From: an uncultured Austwickia sp.
Lineage (GTDB): Bacteria > Actinomycetota > Actinomycetes > Actinomycetales > Dermatophilaceae
Assembly: GCA_934678955.1 (NCBI GenBank)
Contig: CAKUSI010000004.1
Coordinates: forward strand, 1-39,000
Direction: 5' to 3'
DNA: 39,000 bases
In this document: in pieces, positions 1 through 8,057 of the stretch
Numbering within the stretch: the stretch's first letter is position 1
How the letters are laid out: each line of letters starts with the position of its first letter
Made by a program: the position numbers and the translations under genes
The notes under the pieces: model-generated
Databases searched by the model: none
What the model was told of the DNA's origin: nothing
Seen by the model: only the letters and a program-made list of their open reading frames with translations

Positions 1-126
1 CGCCACCAGGGCACACCCGTACCGAACCCGCCCACGGGCAGCAACCGCACGTCGCCACCAGGGCACACCCGTACCGATCCCGCCCACGGGCGGCAACCGT
101 ACGTCGCCACCTGGACACACGCACCC
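1..126. repeat. 52-nt periodic non-coding repeat, left array
   Basis: Two full units start at 19 and 71 (GTACCGA followed by CCCGCCCACGGGC), with part of a preceding unit at 1-18 and a decaying third unit running into the stop codon of the gene at 131. The period is exactly 52 nt. Each unit carries the inverted repeat CGCCC-AC-GGGCG (29-40 and 81-92). The sequence between the cores is nearly identical in both units. The same core with the same period recurs at 34221-34350. Since 52 is not a multiple of 3, the periodicity is not coding. The array is cut by the window edge. Confidence 0.85.
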
Positions 127-130
127 GCCC

Positions 131-1018
131 TCAGCACTCGGTCAGACGGCGGTCCTCCAGCACCGGGAACTCCTCCCGCAGGCGATCGATCTCGCCCAGG
201 TCCACCTCATCCACGAGCACGCCCGGCTCCGCGCCGGCCTCCGCCAGAATCTGCCCGTTCGGCCGGATGATCGCGCTGCCGCCGGCCATCGGGGTCCGGC
301 CGCTCTCCCCCGCGATACCGCAGGTCAGAAGCACCGACTGGTTCTCCAGCGCCCGGGTGCGCAGCTGCAGCCGGATCTCCTCCGCCCGCGCGCTCGGCCA
401 GGCGCCGGGCACGAGCAGCGCCCGGGCACCCCGACGCGACAGCACACGGAACAGCTCAGGGAAGCGCACGTCGTAGCAGGTCGCCAGACCCGTCGGCACG
501 CTCCCACCGGCCCGCAACGGCAGGTCCAGCACGCACGGATCCGTTCCGGCGCTGAGGATCTCCCGCTCCCGACCGGCAGCGCCGAACCGGTGGATCTTCC
601 GGTAGGAGGCCAGCAGCTCACCGTCGGAGCCCACGACCAGCGCGGTGTTGAAGAGCTCCGCCCCGCCGCCCTGAAGGGCCGCCCCCTCGTTGTGGTGGAG
701 GTCCGCCCCCTCGTCGTGGTGGAGATCCGCCCCGCCGCCCCGGAGTGCCGCGTCCTCGCGCTCGATGATGGAACCGCCGTGGATCGCGCACCCCAGCTCG
801 CCGGCCAGGCCCGCCAGAAACTCGTACGTCGGCCCGCGGAGCGGCTCTGCCCGATCGGCCCATCGCTTCGCCGCGAACGCCCCGACGCCCCACAGCTCGG
901 GCAGCACCACCAGGTCCACGTCCGACGGCAACTCCCGCGCGAGCCGGGCCACCTCATCGCGGCGCTCGTCCGGGGGCTGCCTGTCCTCGAAGCCGACCTG
1001 CAGCAAGGCCACCTTCAT
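131..1018 (-). CDS. Nitrilase-superfamily carbon-nitrogen hydrolase (amidohydrolase)
   Basis: A 295-residue member of the carbon-nitrogen hydrolase family (cytosolic C-N amide or nitrile hydrolysis; omega-amidase/Nit-like by overall look, substrate not determinable). The catalytic triad is visible: Glu in LPELWG near residue 41, Lys in YRKIH near 140, and Cys in CYDVRFPEL near 181. The start is ATG at 1018, preceded by GAGGAG with a 6-nt spacer. Between the Glu and Lys motifs there is an odd insertion with two copies of an 8-residue unit (GADLHHDE/GADLHHNE), flanked by AAL(R/Q)GGGA(D/E)L on both sides. It lies 46 bases downstream of the CopD-CtaG gene on the same strand and may be co-transcribed with it. 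The family assignment is firm. Confidence 0.88.
   Translation of the reverse strand: MKVALLQVGFEDRQPPDERRDEVARLARELPSDVDLVVLPELWGVGAFAAKRWADRAEPLRGPTYEFLAGLAGELGCAIHGGSIIEREDAALRGGGADLHHDEGADLHHNEGAALQGGGAELFNTALVVGSDGELLASYRKIHRFGAAGREREILSAGTDPCVLDLPLRAGGSVPTGLATCYDVRFPELFRVLSRRGARALLVPGAWPSARAEEIRLQLRTRALENQSVLLTCGIAGESGRTPMAGGSAIIRPNGQILAEAGAEPGVLVDEVDLGEIDRLREEFPVLEDRRLTEC
679..726 (-). repeat. 24-bp in-frame tandem duplication inside the amidohydrolase gene
   Basis: Two 24-bp units (679-702 and 703-726) differ at two positions and encode GADLHHNE and GADLHHDE. The flanks (AALQGGGAEL and AALRGGGADL) are also duplicated, giving an A-B-B-A arrangement. The insertion sits in what is normally a short loop between the catalytic Glu and Lys. 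Confidence 0.8.
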
Positions 1019-1064
1019 GCGTCGCTCCTCACCGGCCCCCGCGCGCCCCCGCGGGCGCCGTGTC

Positions 1065-3104
1065 TCATCGTCGGTGGGTCGCCTGCCAGTGCTCCTCGGC
1101 GCGCCGCATCTCCTGCGCCCGCCGGGTCAGGTCGGCGTTGTATGCCTCCAGCGCCGCGTCGTGGTCACGCTCGGCCTGCCGGTCCAGCCGCTTGGCGTCG
1201 TGCTCGTCGGCCCGCATCCAGGTCAGGGCGGTCGCGAGCGCCAGGTAGAGCATCGGGAACTCCCCGATCCCCCAGGTGATCCCGCCGCCGGCCTGCTGGT
1301 CCGCGAGCAGGTCGGGGAGCCATGGCAGGTCGAGCGCGGTGAAGAAGTCGCCGGCCAGGAGGAAGGTCGCGGACATGATCGCCACACCGAAGAACGCGTG
1401 GAAGCTCATCGTGGCGAAGAGGGCGAGGAGGCGCAGCGACGGCGGCCACCGCTTCGGGCCGGGGTCGATGCCGATCAGGGACCAGCAGAAGACGTAGCCG
1501 GCCAGCATGAAGTGCACGATCATCGCCACGTGTCCGGTGTGCGTGCGCAGCGCCAGCTCGAACAGCCCGGTGAAGTAGAAGATGTAGAGGCTGCCCGCGA
1601 AGTTGATCGAGGCGACGATCGGGTTGCACATGATGTTCATCCACCGGGAATGCGCGGTGGACAGCATGATCTCGCGCGGCCCCATGGTCTTGTCGCGCCG
1701 GGCGGTCAGTGTGCGCGCCGCCAGGGTCAGCGGGGCGCCTTGGGCGAGGAAGATCGGCACGCCCATCGTCAGCATCATGTGCATCAGCATGTGCACGGAG
1801 AACTGGACACGGCCATAGATGGCGACGCTGCCCGACGTGGTCCAGATGAACAGCAGCCAGCCGATCATCCAGGCCGCGAGTCGTCCCCAGTGCCAGGTGT
1901 CGCCGCGGCGGCGCAGCCGGACGATCCCGGCGATGTACAGACCCATCGCGAGCACGGCGACGGAGAACCACAGCCAGTCGATCCGCCACATCGTGAACCA
2001 CTCGGCGCTGGTCAACGCGTGGTCGGGCGCCGGGTAGCCGGTCAGCGCGATCGCCATGTCCGGGTCGGCCATCTCAGAGCGGGGGACCGGGGTGGGGCTG
2101 CGCGACAGCCCGACGCCGAGGCCGATCGCGACGCCCATCAGGGTGATCTCGGTCAGGGCGAGCCGTACGAACGCGGCGCCCCTCCGCGCGGACGTCGAGA
2201 TCTGGGCGATGACCCGGGCGCGCATGAGAGCGCCGGCCACCCCGAGGAGGATCAGGATGCTCGCCTTCGCGAGGAGCACGAGCCCGTACGGAGAGGTGAT
2301 CTGCTCGATGCCCCCGAGGCGGACCCACCCGTTGAGCACGCCGGAGGCGGCCACGCCGGCGAAACACCACCCGGCCAGGACGGAGTAGCGCCGCACGACG
2401 ATGCCTGCGGCGTCGCCGAGGAGCGGGCGCAGGATCAGCAGCCCCGCGAGGCCCCCCGCCCAGACCGCCGCCGCCGCCATGTGCACCGCCAGGGAGTTCA
2501 CCGCGGTGTCGTGGGCGAAGCTGCCCCCCGAGTGCCCGGCCAGGGCGAGTGGCAGGAACGCGGCGATCGAGAGCGCCGCCATCCATACCATCCCCGGCTT
2601 GGTGCGCACCGTCGCGGCGCCCACCACCGCCACTAGGGCCACGAGCACGCTGAGGAGGTAGACGCGGAAGAAATCCACCGACCACACGAAGGCCGTGACG
2701 GTGCCGAAGAAGACCGAATCGCCGACCGGGATGCCGGTCACGTTGCTGATCTGCAGGAGTAGGGTGGCCGCGCCCGCGACCACCCACACCGCGCCGGCGC
2801 CCGCCGCCCAGCGGCACGCGGTCTCCCGGCGCCGCGTCGAGACCGTGTCCGGAATCATCGTGCCCGCGAGCAGGAGCAGCCCGACGGTCACCGCGCCGAA
2901 GGCGTCATGCAGCGTGCGGGCCACCGGCAACCCCACCCGGGCGAGTGGCCCGCCGTCGGAGAAGCCGCCCAGGCCCTCGAAGATCCCCCCGATCGAGCCC
3001 GCGGCGACCATACCGATCAAGGCTGCCGCGACCACCACCGCCGCCGGAAGGGCGCGGGGCGCCGTCCGCGTCGTCGGATCGGTGACGTCCGTCGAGGTGG
3101 CCAT
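1065..3104 (-). CDS. Bifunctional copper-resistance D (CopD) / cytochrome c oxidase assembly (CtaG) membrane protein
   Basis: 679 residues with many hydrophobic segments. The N-terminal half resembles CopD, an inner-membrane copper uptake protein (HSGGSFAHDTAVNSLAVH around residue 191, typical of the family). The C-terminal half, from about residue 345, resembles caa3-type CtaG, which helps insert copper into cytochrome oxidase (VQFSVHMLMHMMLTMGVPIF). The fused order is common in actinobacteria. The frame is open further upstream to 3395, but the ATG at 3104 is chosen: it gives a sensible N-terminus ahead of the first membrane segment, and TAGGCT lies 7 bases before it, fitting a leaderless start. 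The gene is divergent from the MDMPI-like gene with only 27 bp between them, and the amidohydrolase follows. The polar tail is Arg/Glu-rich. Confidence 0.88.
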   Translation of the reverse strand: MATSTDVTDPTTRTAPRALPAAVVVAAALIGMVAAGSIGGIFEGLGGFSDGGPLARVGLPVARTLHDAFGAVTVGLLLLAGTMIPDTVSTRRRETACRWAAGAGAVWVVAGAATLLLQISNVTGIPVGDSVFFGTVTAFVWSVDFFRVYLLSVLVALVAVVGAATVRTKPGMVWMAALSIAAFLPLALAGHSGGSFAHDTAVNSLAVHMAAAAVWAGGLAGLLILRPLLGDAAGIVVRRYSVLAGWCFAGVAASGVLNGWVRLGGIEQITSPYGLVLLAKASILILLGVAGALMRARVIAQISTSARRGAAFVRLALTEITLMGVAIGLGVGLSRSPTPVPRSEMADPDMAIALTGYPAPDHALTSAEWFTMWRIDWLWFSVAVLAMGLYIAGIVRLRRRGDTWHWGRLAAWMIGWLLFIWTTSGSVAIYGRVQFSVHMLMHMMLTMGVPIFLAQGAPLTLAARTLTARRDKTMGPREIMLSTAHSRWMNIMCNPIVASINFAGSLYIFYFTGLFELALRTHTGHVAMIVHFMLAGYVFCWSLIGIDPGPKRWPPSLRLLALFATMSFHAFFGVAIMSATFLLAGDFFTALDLPWLPDLLADQQAGGGITWGIGEFPMLYLALATALTWMRADEHDAKRLDRQAERDHDAALEAYNADLTRRAQEMRRAEEHWQATHRR

Positions 3105-3131
3105 GTCGGACAGCCTAGATATGGTGAGGGC
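3105..3131. promoter_or_regulatory. Back-to-back divergent leaderless promoters
   Basis: The whole intergenic region is 27 bp. On the minus strand TAGGCT (3117-3112) ends 7 bases before the ATG at 3104. On the plus strand TATGGT (3120-3125) ends 6 bases before the ATG at 3132. Both match the TANNNT -10 element placed so that transcription would begin at the start codon. The two -10 boxes are 2 bp apart, so each -35 region would lie inside the other gene or its start. Confidence 0.55.
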
Positions 3132-3995
3132 ATGCCCATGCACCCGGCTGCACCCGAAGATCTGCACGGTCTTGTCGATGCCTACGCGGGCACTGCGCAG
3201 GCGGTCGTCGACCTGACGTTCTCGCTCTCTGAAGCCGACTTCGACCGGCCGACGCCCTGCCCGGGATGGACAGTGAAAGACCAGGTCAGCCACGTGGTGA
3301 GCCTGGAGGCGGCGATGCTCGGGCGCCCCGACCCGCACGTGGAGGTCCCGGACTATCCGCACATCCGCAACGACATGGGACGCCAGTTCGAGCAAGGGGT
3401 GGAGCTGCGCCGCCCTCGCCCGGGTGCCGAGGTGGTCGCCGAGTGGCAGAAGGTGCTCGCGGGGCGATTGGGGCGGCTGCGAGATCCGTCACTCACCGAG
3501 GAGACGCTCGTGGACACGCCGCGGGGTCCGCGGACGCTGCGGAAGGCGTTGGAGCTGCGCATCTCGGACATCTGGTGCCACGAGCAGGACATCCGGGAGG
3601 CGCTCGGACGCCCCGGCAACCTGGACTCCCGCGCCGCGGCGGTGTTCGTGCAGGGCGTGATGAACCGACTGCCACAGATCGTGGTGGAGCGCGTCGGGCT
3701 GGAGCCCGGCAAGGTGCTGATGATCGAGCTGACCGGCCCGGTCATCGCCCGCTCCGGGGTGCGCGTCGAGGTGGACGACGATGGCAAGCCCGTCGGTCGC
3801 CTGATGTTCGCCGGTGCCTCCGACGAGACCGGCCCCATCCCGGTGATCGGCAAGACGACGAGTCTGCAGATGTCCACCGAGGTGTTCACCCGCCGCGCCG
3901 CGGGTCGGCGCGCCACGGAGGGCTGCGCCTACTCAGTGCACGGTGACCCCGAGATCGCACGCTCGTTCATGGACCACCTGGCGGTCACCCCCTGA
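3132..3995 (+). CDS. Maleylpyruvate isomerase-like (MDMPI, DinB-fold) protein, TIGR03083 group
   Basis: 287 residues. The N-terminal half has the mycothiol-dependent maleylpyruvate isomerase/DinB-like four-helix signature (TPCPGWTVKDQVSHVV, then RISDIWCHEQDIREAL), including the His/Glu/His-type metal-binding positions. The C-terminal half has SCP2-like character. Such proteins are widespread in mycothiol-producing actinobacteria and most have no known substrate; none can be assigned here. Start choice: the ATG at 3132 is 6 bases after TATGGT and fits leaderless initiation. The in-frame ATG at 3138 would instead have GAGGG 7 bases upstream, giving 285 residues. The gene stands alone, divergent from CopD-CtaG. 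Confidence 0.82.
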   Translation: MPMHPAAPEDLHGLVDAYAGTAQAVVDLTFSLSEADFDRPTPCPGWTVKDQVSHVVSLEAAMLGRPDPHVEVPDYPHIRNDMGRQFEQGVELRRPRPGAEVVAEWQKVLAGRLGRLRDPSLTEETLVDTPRGPRTLRKALELRISDIWCHEQDIREALGRPGNLDSRAAAVFVQGVMNRLPQIVVERVGLEPGKVLMIELTGPVIARSGVRVEVDDDGKPVGRLMFAGASDETGPIPVIGKTTSLQMSTEVFTRRAAGRRATEGCAYSVHGDPEIARSFMDHLAVTP

Positions 3996-4079
3996 CTCGC
4001 GCCCTCGACGCCCAGGCCGTCTGACACCACCCCCGGCCCGCCCCCCAGCGGGAGGACTGCCCCTAGCGCTCACACGGTC

Positions 4080-4102
4080 GCAACGGCTCGCAACGGCTCG
4101 CA
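4080..4102. repeat. Short direct repeat in intergenic DNA
   Basis: CGCAACGGCT occurs twice in tandem, followed by a diverged third copy (CGCAGCGATC), in the 171-base gap before the membrane protein gene. No promoter is recognised with confidence in this gap. Confidence 0.5.
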
Positions 4103-4166
4103 GCGATCCGGGTCGGACGTCCCGGTGGTTCTTCACAAAACCGCCTCACGAGCCGATGGGGTGGTC

Positions 4167-4784
4167 ATGAGCCTCGGTCCGCTCCCCGACGGTTCATTCC
4201 GTCGCGCACGGACTGACACGCTCGGATACACCACGATCACGCTGGCCGGCGTCGCCGCCCTCAGCCTTCTGCTGTGGGTGGCGGCGATATCGCAGGTGGC
4301 GCTCGCCACGTCGCAAGCCGGCCGTCCCGGGTTCGAAGCGCAAGTCGTCGCCTGCCCGCAGCCGGGGGGCAACGCGGGACGTTGCGACGTCCGCCTCACC
4401 CGGGACGGCCACCAGCTCGAAGCGCTGCTGGTCCGGCCGGGCTTCTTCGCGCCCGACGTCGGCGACCACCTGACGGTGACCGTCGTGAGCGAGGCGACCC
4501 CGGAGCGCCCGGCGGAGGTCACGCCCGCGGGCGCGCGCCTGGCGCTCACCACCCTGACCTTGCTCGCTCTCGCCGTGACGTTCACGATCTGGGCGGGGCA
4601 GCGGTCCCGGCGCTTTTGGCGCCTGCTCATCCGGACGGTGCCGCGCCGCCCGGGCGGCCCGCCCGACGAGGGGGCGGGGCCGCTGCACCGGGCCGTCGCC
4701 GTACGGGCGGGAGCCGTCCTCGGCCACCACGCCTCTCCGCCTCCGGCGCTCTCCATCCGAATGAGCAAGGTGCCGCGCGGCTGA
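4167..4784 (+). CDS. Two-span membrane protein of unknown function (DUF3592-like layout)
   Basis: 205 residues from the ATG at 4167 (GGGGTGG upstream); an in-frame start at 4125 would add 14 residues. The layout is a short Arg-containing N-terminus, a membrane span at about residues 20-42, an extracytoplasmic region of about 75 residues containing two cysteines (63 and 73) that could pair, a second span at about 122-145, and a cytoplasmic tail that starts RSRRFWR and is basic and proline/glycine-rich. The topology resembles DUF3592 proteins, but I see no diagnostic motif, so the family is an inference. The gene is convergent with glyQS and 59 bp from its end. Function unknown. Confidence 0.6.
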   Translation: MSLGPLPDGSFRRARTDTLGYTTITLAGVAALSLLLWVAAISQVALATSQAGRPGFEAQVVACPQPGGNAGRCDVRLTRDGHQLEALLVRPGFFAPDVGDHLTVTVVSEATPERPAEVTPAGARLALTTLTLLALAVTFTIWAGQRSRRFWRLLIRTVPRRPGGPPDEGAGPLHRAVAVRAGAVLGHHASPPPALSIRMSKVPRG

Positions 4785-4843
4785 CCAGTACAGCACGTCG
4801 CGCGCTCAGAATGCCCGGGCTCCGGAAGGCGAACGTCGGGGAA

Positions 4844-7800
4844 TCAGGACCCGAGCGCGAGGTCCAGCGCCCGCCAGTCGATCCCATCCGGGGCGGTCGC
4901 GCGGATCGCCGCCAGCAGCCCCAGCCGGGAGGCCCGCACGTCGGGCTCCTTCGCCATCACCAGGATCTCGTCGAAGAAGCGGTTCACGGGGTCGACGATC
5001 GGTCCCAGCACGCGCGCGTACGTGGGCAGGTCGATCTCGCCCGACCACGGAACGCCCTCGAAGGTGTCCCGCAGGGCCGCTTCCGCCGGTTCGGTCAGCA
5101 GCGCCGCGTCGTACACGGCCGAGGTGCCCTCCGGGAGGATGCGGTCGATCCGCTGAATCGCCGCCACCAGGGCGCGGAAACCCTCGTCGTTCGCCAGGTC
5201 CTGCAGCGCCGTGAGCGTACGCGTCGCCCAGCCGGGGCTCCCGGCGCCGGGCAGGACCGCCTGGACGAAGCCGGCCGACACGTCCTCGTCGCGCAGCAGC
5301 TGGGCGAACCGCCCGATCGTGAACTCCTGCGCCGCGTCCAGGGCCGCCGGGTCCACGTCGACGCCCTGGTCCCGCAGGGCCGCCGCAGCCGCCTCCAGAC
5401 CGTCGCGGACACTCACCGCCGCGAACTCCGGCCTGTCCCGCAGGATCCGGACGACCCCGAGCGCGGCGCGGCGCAGGCCATAAGGGTCGGACGACCCGCT
5501 CGGGGTCGCCCCCAGCGCGAACATGCCGGCGAGCAGGTCGAACCGGTCGCCGAGCGCGAGCAGGGCGCCCGGGGCGGAGGAGGGCAGGCCGTCGGCCTGG
5601 GTGCGCGGCTGCTCCATCTCATACAGGGCCGCGGCCACCTGGGGGGTCTCGCCCTTGCGCTCCGCGTACTCGCGGGCCACGAACCCGGCGAGCGAGCTCA
5701 TCTCGACCACCATCTGCGTGGCGAGGTCGAACTTGGCCAGCTCGCCCGCCCGGCGCAGGGTCTCCCGGTCCGCCCCCGACGCGCCGACCGCCCCGGCGAG
5801 CGTCGCCGCGACCTGGCCGATGCGGCGGGCGCGCTGCCCGACCGAGCCGAGCCGGTCCTCGAACGTGAGCTTCTCCAGCCCCGGGACGAAGTGCTCGACT
5901 CCCTCGGCGGCGAGGTCGGCGTTCCAGAAGAAGAGCGCGTCCTCGTAACGGGCCCGCAGCACGGACTCGTTGCCGCGGCGGACCTCGTCGTCGTCGCACA
6001 GGCCGTTGGCCATCGTGACGAAGTGGGGCATGAGTGACCCGTCCGCCGCGCGCACCGGCAGGTAGCGCTGGTGCTTGCGCATCACCGTGGTGAGGATCTG
6101 CGCGGGCAGCTCCAGGTAGCGCTGCTCGAAGCCACCGACGATGCCGTGGGGGTCCTCGACCAGGTTCGTGATCTCGTCGACGACGGCGGACTCGGCGTCG
6201 AAGTCGATCGTGCCGCCGACCTCCGCCGCGAGGGCGCGGGCCTGCTCGACCACGGCCTCGCGGCGCTGCGCGGTGAACAGCTCGATGGAACCCGACCCGA
6301 TCGTCGGCAGGAGCGCGTCGGCCCCCGCCACGTCGACCCAGCCAAGGCGGGCGCCGTCGGCGCGGGTCGCGCTGCGGGCGCCTCCGGTCGTGCGCTGCAG
6401 GTATGTGCTTCGCCCCGCGGTCACCTCCGAGACCACGGCGGGCACCACGTCCTCGCCCCACAGGGCCACCAACCAGCGGATCGCCCGGCTGAAGCTCAGC
6501 TGCGGATCGCACCAGCGCATGTTCTTCTCGGCGCGCAACGACGTGACGGTCTCCTCGACGACCCCGGTCAACACCTCCAGCGCGCTGCGCCCGACGCGCT
6601 CCACGGCGACGCAGGCGTGCTCGTGGCCGCCGACCTCGGCCTTGACCACGTCCTCGACCGTGACCCCCTGCCCGCGCATGAATCCCTGCAAGGCCTTGGT
6701 CGGGTTGCCGTCCGCGTCGAACGCCGCCTGCCACTTGGGGCCCTTGCGGTGCTCCTGCGTGTCGGGCTCGCGGTGCGCGACCGCCTCGACGCAGGCGACG
6801 ATCCGCCGCGGCGTGCCGTCGACCGTGATGTCGCCGTGCTCCAGCCGGGTGGCCGCCAGCCGCTCGGTCAGCGCGGTCCGGACCTGCTCGATGGTCTCGG
6901 GCACGACGTGCGGCGGTAGCTCCTCCACGCCGATCTCCAGGGCGAACGTCTGCGGCGTGGTCGGCAACGTCGCGGGGTCGATGCCGGGCACGGCCCGCAG
7001 CGTGGGCGCGGCCTCCCGCAGCAGCGGCAGGCCCAGCTCCTCGCGGCGCTCGATCCACAGCGTCGCGGTGTCCCGCATCAGGCGCCTCATGGTCCCGAAG
7101 GCTTTGGCCCGTTCGGTCGTGGAGATCGCCCCGCGGGAGTCCAGCACGTTGAAGGCGTGGCTCGACTTGAGGATGAAGTAGTGCGCCGGCATAGGCAGCC
7201 GCGCCTGCACCATGCGCGTCGCCTCGGACACGTACGACTCGTAGAGCCTCCGGTTGGTGTCCACGTCCGCGTCGTCGAGGTAGTACCGGCTCATCTCGTA
7301 CTCGGACTGCCCGAACGCCTCGCCGTAGGTGACCACCCCGCCGTCCGCGGTGTTCGCGTAGACGATGTCCTTGAAATGGGTGACCCCCTGCACGGCCATG
7401 AGAATGCGCTCCATGCCGTAGGTCAGCTCGACGGGCACCGGGTCGAGGTTGTGGCCCCCGACCTGCTGGAAGTACGTGAACTGGGTGATCTCCATCCCGT
7501 CCAGCCAGACCTCCCAGCCGAGCCCCCACGCACCGATGGCGGGCTGTTGCCAGTTGTCCTCCACGAACCGGACGTCGTGCGCGGCCAGGTCGATGCCGAG
7601 GGCCTCGAGGCTGCCGAGGTACTGCTCCTGCGGGTCGCCCGGCTCGGGCTTGAGGATCACCTGGAACTGGGTGTGCGTCTGCAGCCGGTTCGGGTTCTCG
7701 CCGTAGCGCGAGTCGTCGGGGCGCACGCTGGGCTCGACGTACGCGACGTCCCACGGCTCGGGGCCGAGCACCCGCAGCACGGTGGCCGGGTTCATCGTCC

Positions 7801-7897
7801 CGGCCCCCACCTCGGTGTTGAAGGGCTGCACGGTCAGGCATCCCTTGTCGGTCCAGTAATCCGAGAGCTTGCGCAGGGCGTCTTGCATCGTCAGCAC
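4844..7897 (-). CDS. glyQS: Glycyl-tRNA synthetase, alpha and beta subunits fused in one chain
   Basis: 1017 residues; charges tRNA-Gly with glycine in the cytoplasm. Residues 1 to about 300 match the bacterial alpha subunit: DYWTDKGCLTVQPFNTEVGAGT, RYGENPNRLQ near 64-73, and GAWGLGWEVWLDGMEITQFT. After a linker of about 20 residues a complete beta subunit begins with FALEIGVEELPPHVVPE, includes the conserved SSDPYGLRRAALGVVRIL segment, and ends in the DALR-type anticodon-binding region. Normally these are two proteins (alpha2beta2). Fusions are known from Chlamydia and plant organelles, and many actinobacteria use the unrelated single-subunit type instead. Start: the GTG at 7897 is 6 bases after TAGCCT; an ATG at 7888 is the alternative. 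No frameshift is seen. Confidence 0.95.
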   Translation of the reverse strand: MLTMQDALRKLSDYWTDKGCLTVQPFNTEVGAGTMNPATVLRVLGPEPWDVAYVEPSVRPDDSRYGENPNRLQTHTQFQVILKPEPGDPQEQYLGSLEALGIDLAAHDVRFVEDNWQQPAIGAWGLGWEVWLDGMEITQFTYFQQVGGHNLDPVPVELTYGMERILMAVQGVTHFKDIVYANTADGGVVTYGEAFGQSEYEMSRYYLDDADVDTNRRLYESYVSEATRMVQARLPMPAHYFILKSSHAFNVLDSRGAISTTERAKAFGTMRRLMRDTATLWIERREELGLPLLREAAPTLRAVPGIDPATLPTTPQTFALEIGVEELPPHVVPETIEQVRTALTERLAATRLEHGDITVDGTPRRIVACVEAVAHREPDTQEHRKGPKWQAAFDADGNPTKALQGFMRGQGVTVEDVVKAEVGGHEHACVAVERVGRSALEVLTGVVEETVTSLRAEKNMRWCDPQLSFSRAIRWLVALWGEDVVPAVVSEVTAGRSTYLQRTTGGARSATRADGARLGWVDVAGADALLPTIGSGSIELFTAQRREAVVEQARALAAEVGGTIDFDAESAVVDEITNLVEDPHGIVGGFEQRYLELPAQILTTVMRKHQRYLPVRAADGSLMPHFVTMANGLCDDDEVRRGNESVLRARYEDALFFWNADLAAEGVEHFVPGLEKLTFEDRLGSVGQRARRIGQVAATLAGAVGASGADRETLRRAGELAKFDLATQMVVEMSSLAGFVAREYAERKGETPQVAAALYEMEQPRTQADGLPSSAPGALLALGDRFDLLAGMFALGATPSGSSDPYGLRRAALGVVRILRDRPEFAAVSVRDGLEAAAAALRDQGVDVDPAALDAAQEFTIGRFAQLLRDEDVSAGFVQAVLPGAGSPGWATRTLTALQDLANDEGFRALVAAIQRIDRILPEGTSAVYDAALLTEPAEAALRDTFEGVPWSGEIDLPTYARVLGPIVDPVNRFFDEILVMAKEPDVRASRLGLLAAIRATAPDGIDWRALDLALGS

Positions 7898-7909
7898 GGG
7901 CCTAGGCTA
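7898..7909 (-). promoter_or_regulatory. Predicted -10 element for leaderless glyQS transcript
   Basis: TAGCCT (7909-7904) is followed by six bases and the GTG at 7897. No Shine-Dalgarno sequence precedes the GTG or the ATG at 7888, which fits a leaderless start. I see no T-box-like structure upstream. Confidence 0.5.
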
Positions 7910-8057
7910 CCGGGGCGGCAACCTTCCTCCGGACCGCCGACCCCGGGGCCGGCCATGCCGCACCCCGCGCCGGCCCAGCCCCTCGGCCGCCCCTGCCGCT
8001 CCCCGACCGGAGCCGTCCCGGCCGGCGGCGTTGACGCGCCGTGCCCGCCTGGTCACG

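Noticed and set aside
690..2636. Plus-strand frame of about 650 codons opposite the CopD-CtaG gene
   Set aside because: Product is His/Arg/Gly/Pro-rich with no domain; the opposite strand encodes a well-formed membrane protein.
3105..3395. 97-residue N-terminal extension of the CopD-CtaG protein
   Set aside because: It overlaps the MDMPI-like gene, has no hydrophobic or domain character, and the ATG at 3104 has a suitable -10 box.
5619..7841. Long second minus-strand frame inside glyQS
   Set aside because: Arg/Ala/Gly-rich product without motifs; the GlyRS frame is unmistakable.
7898..8057. T-box or other tRNA-sensing leader before glyQS
   Set aside because: No specifier stem or antiterminator sequence seen; the promoter pattern suggests a message without a leader.
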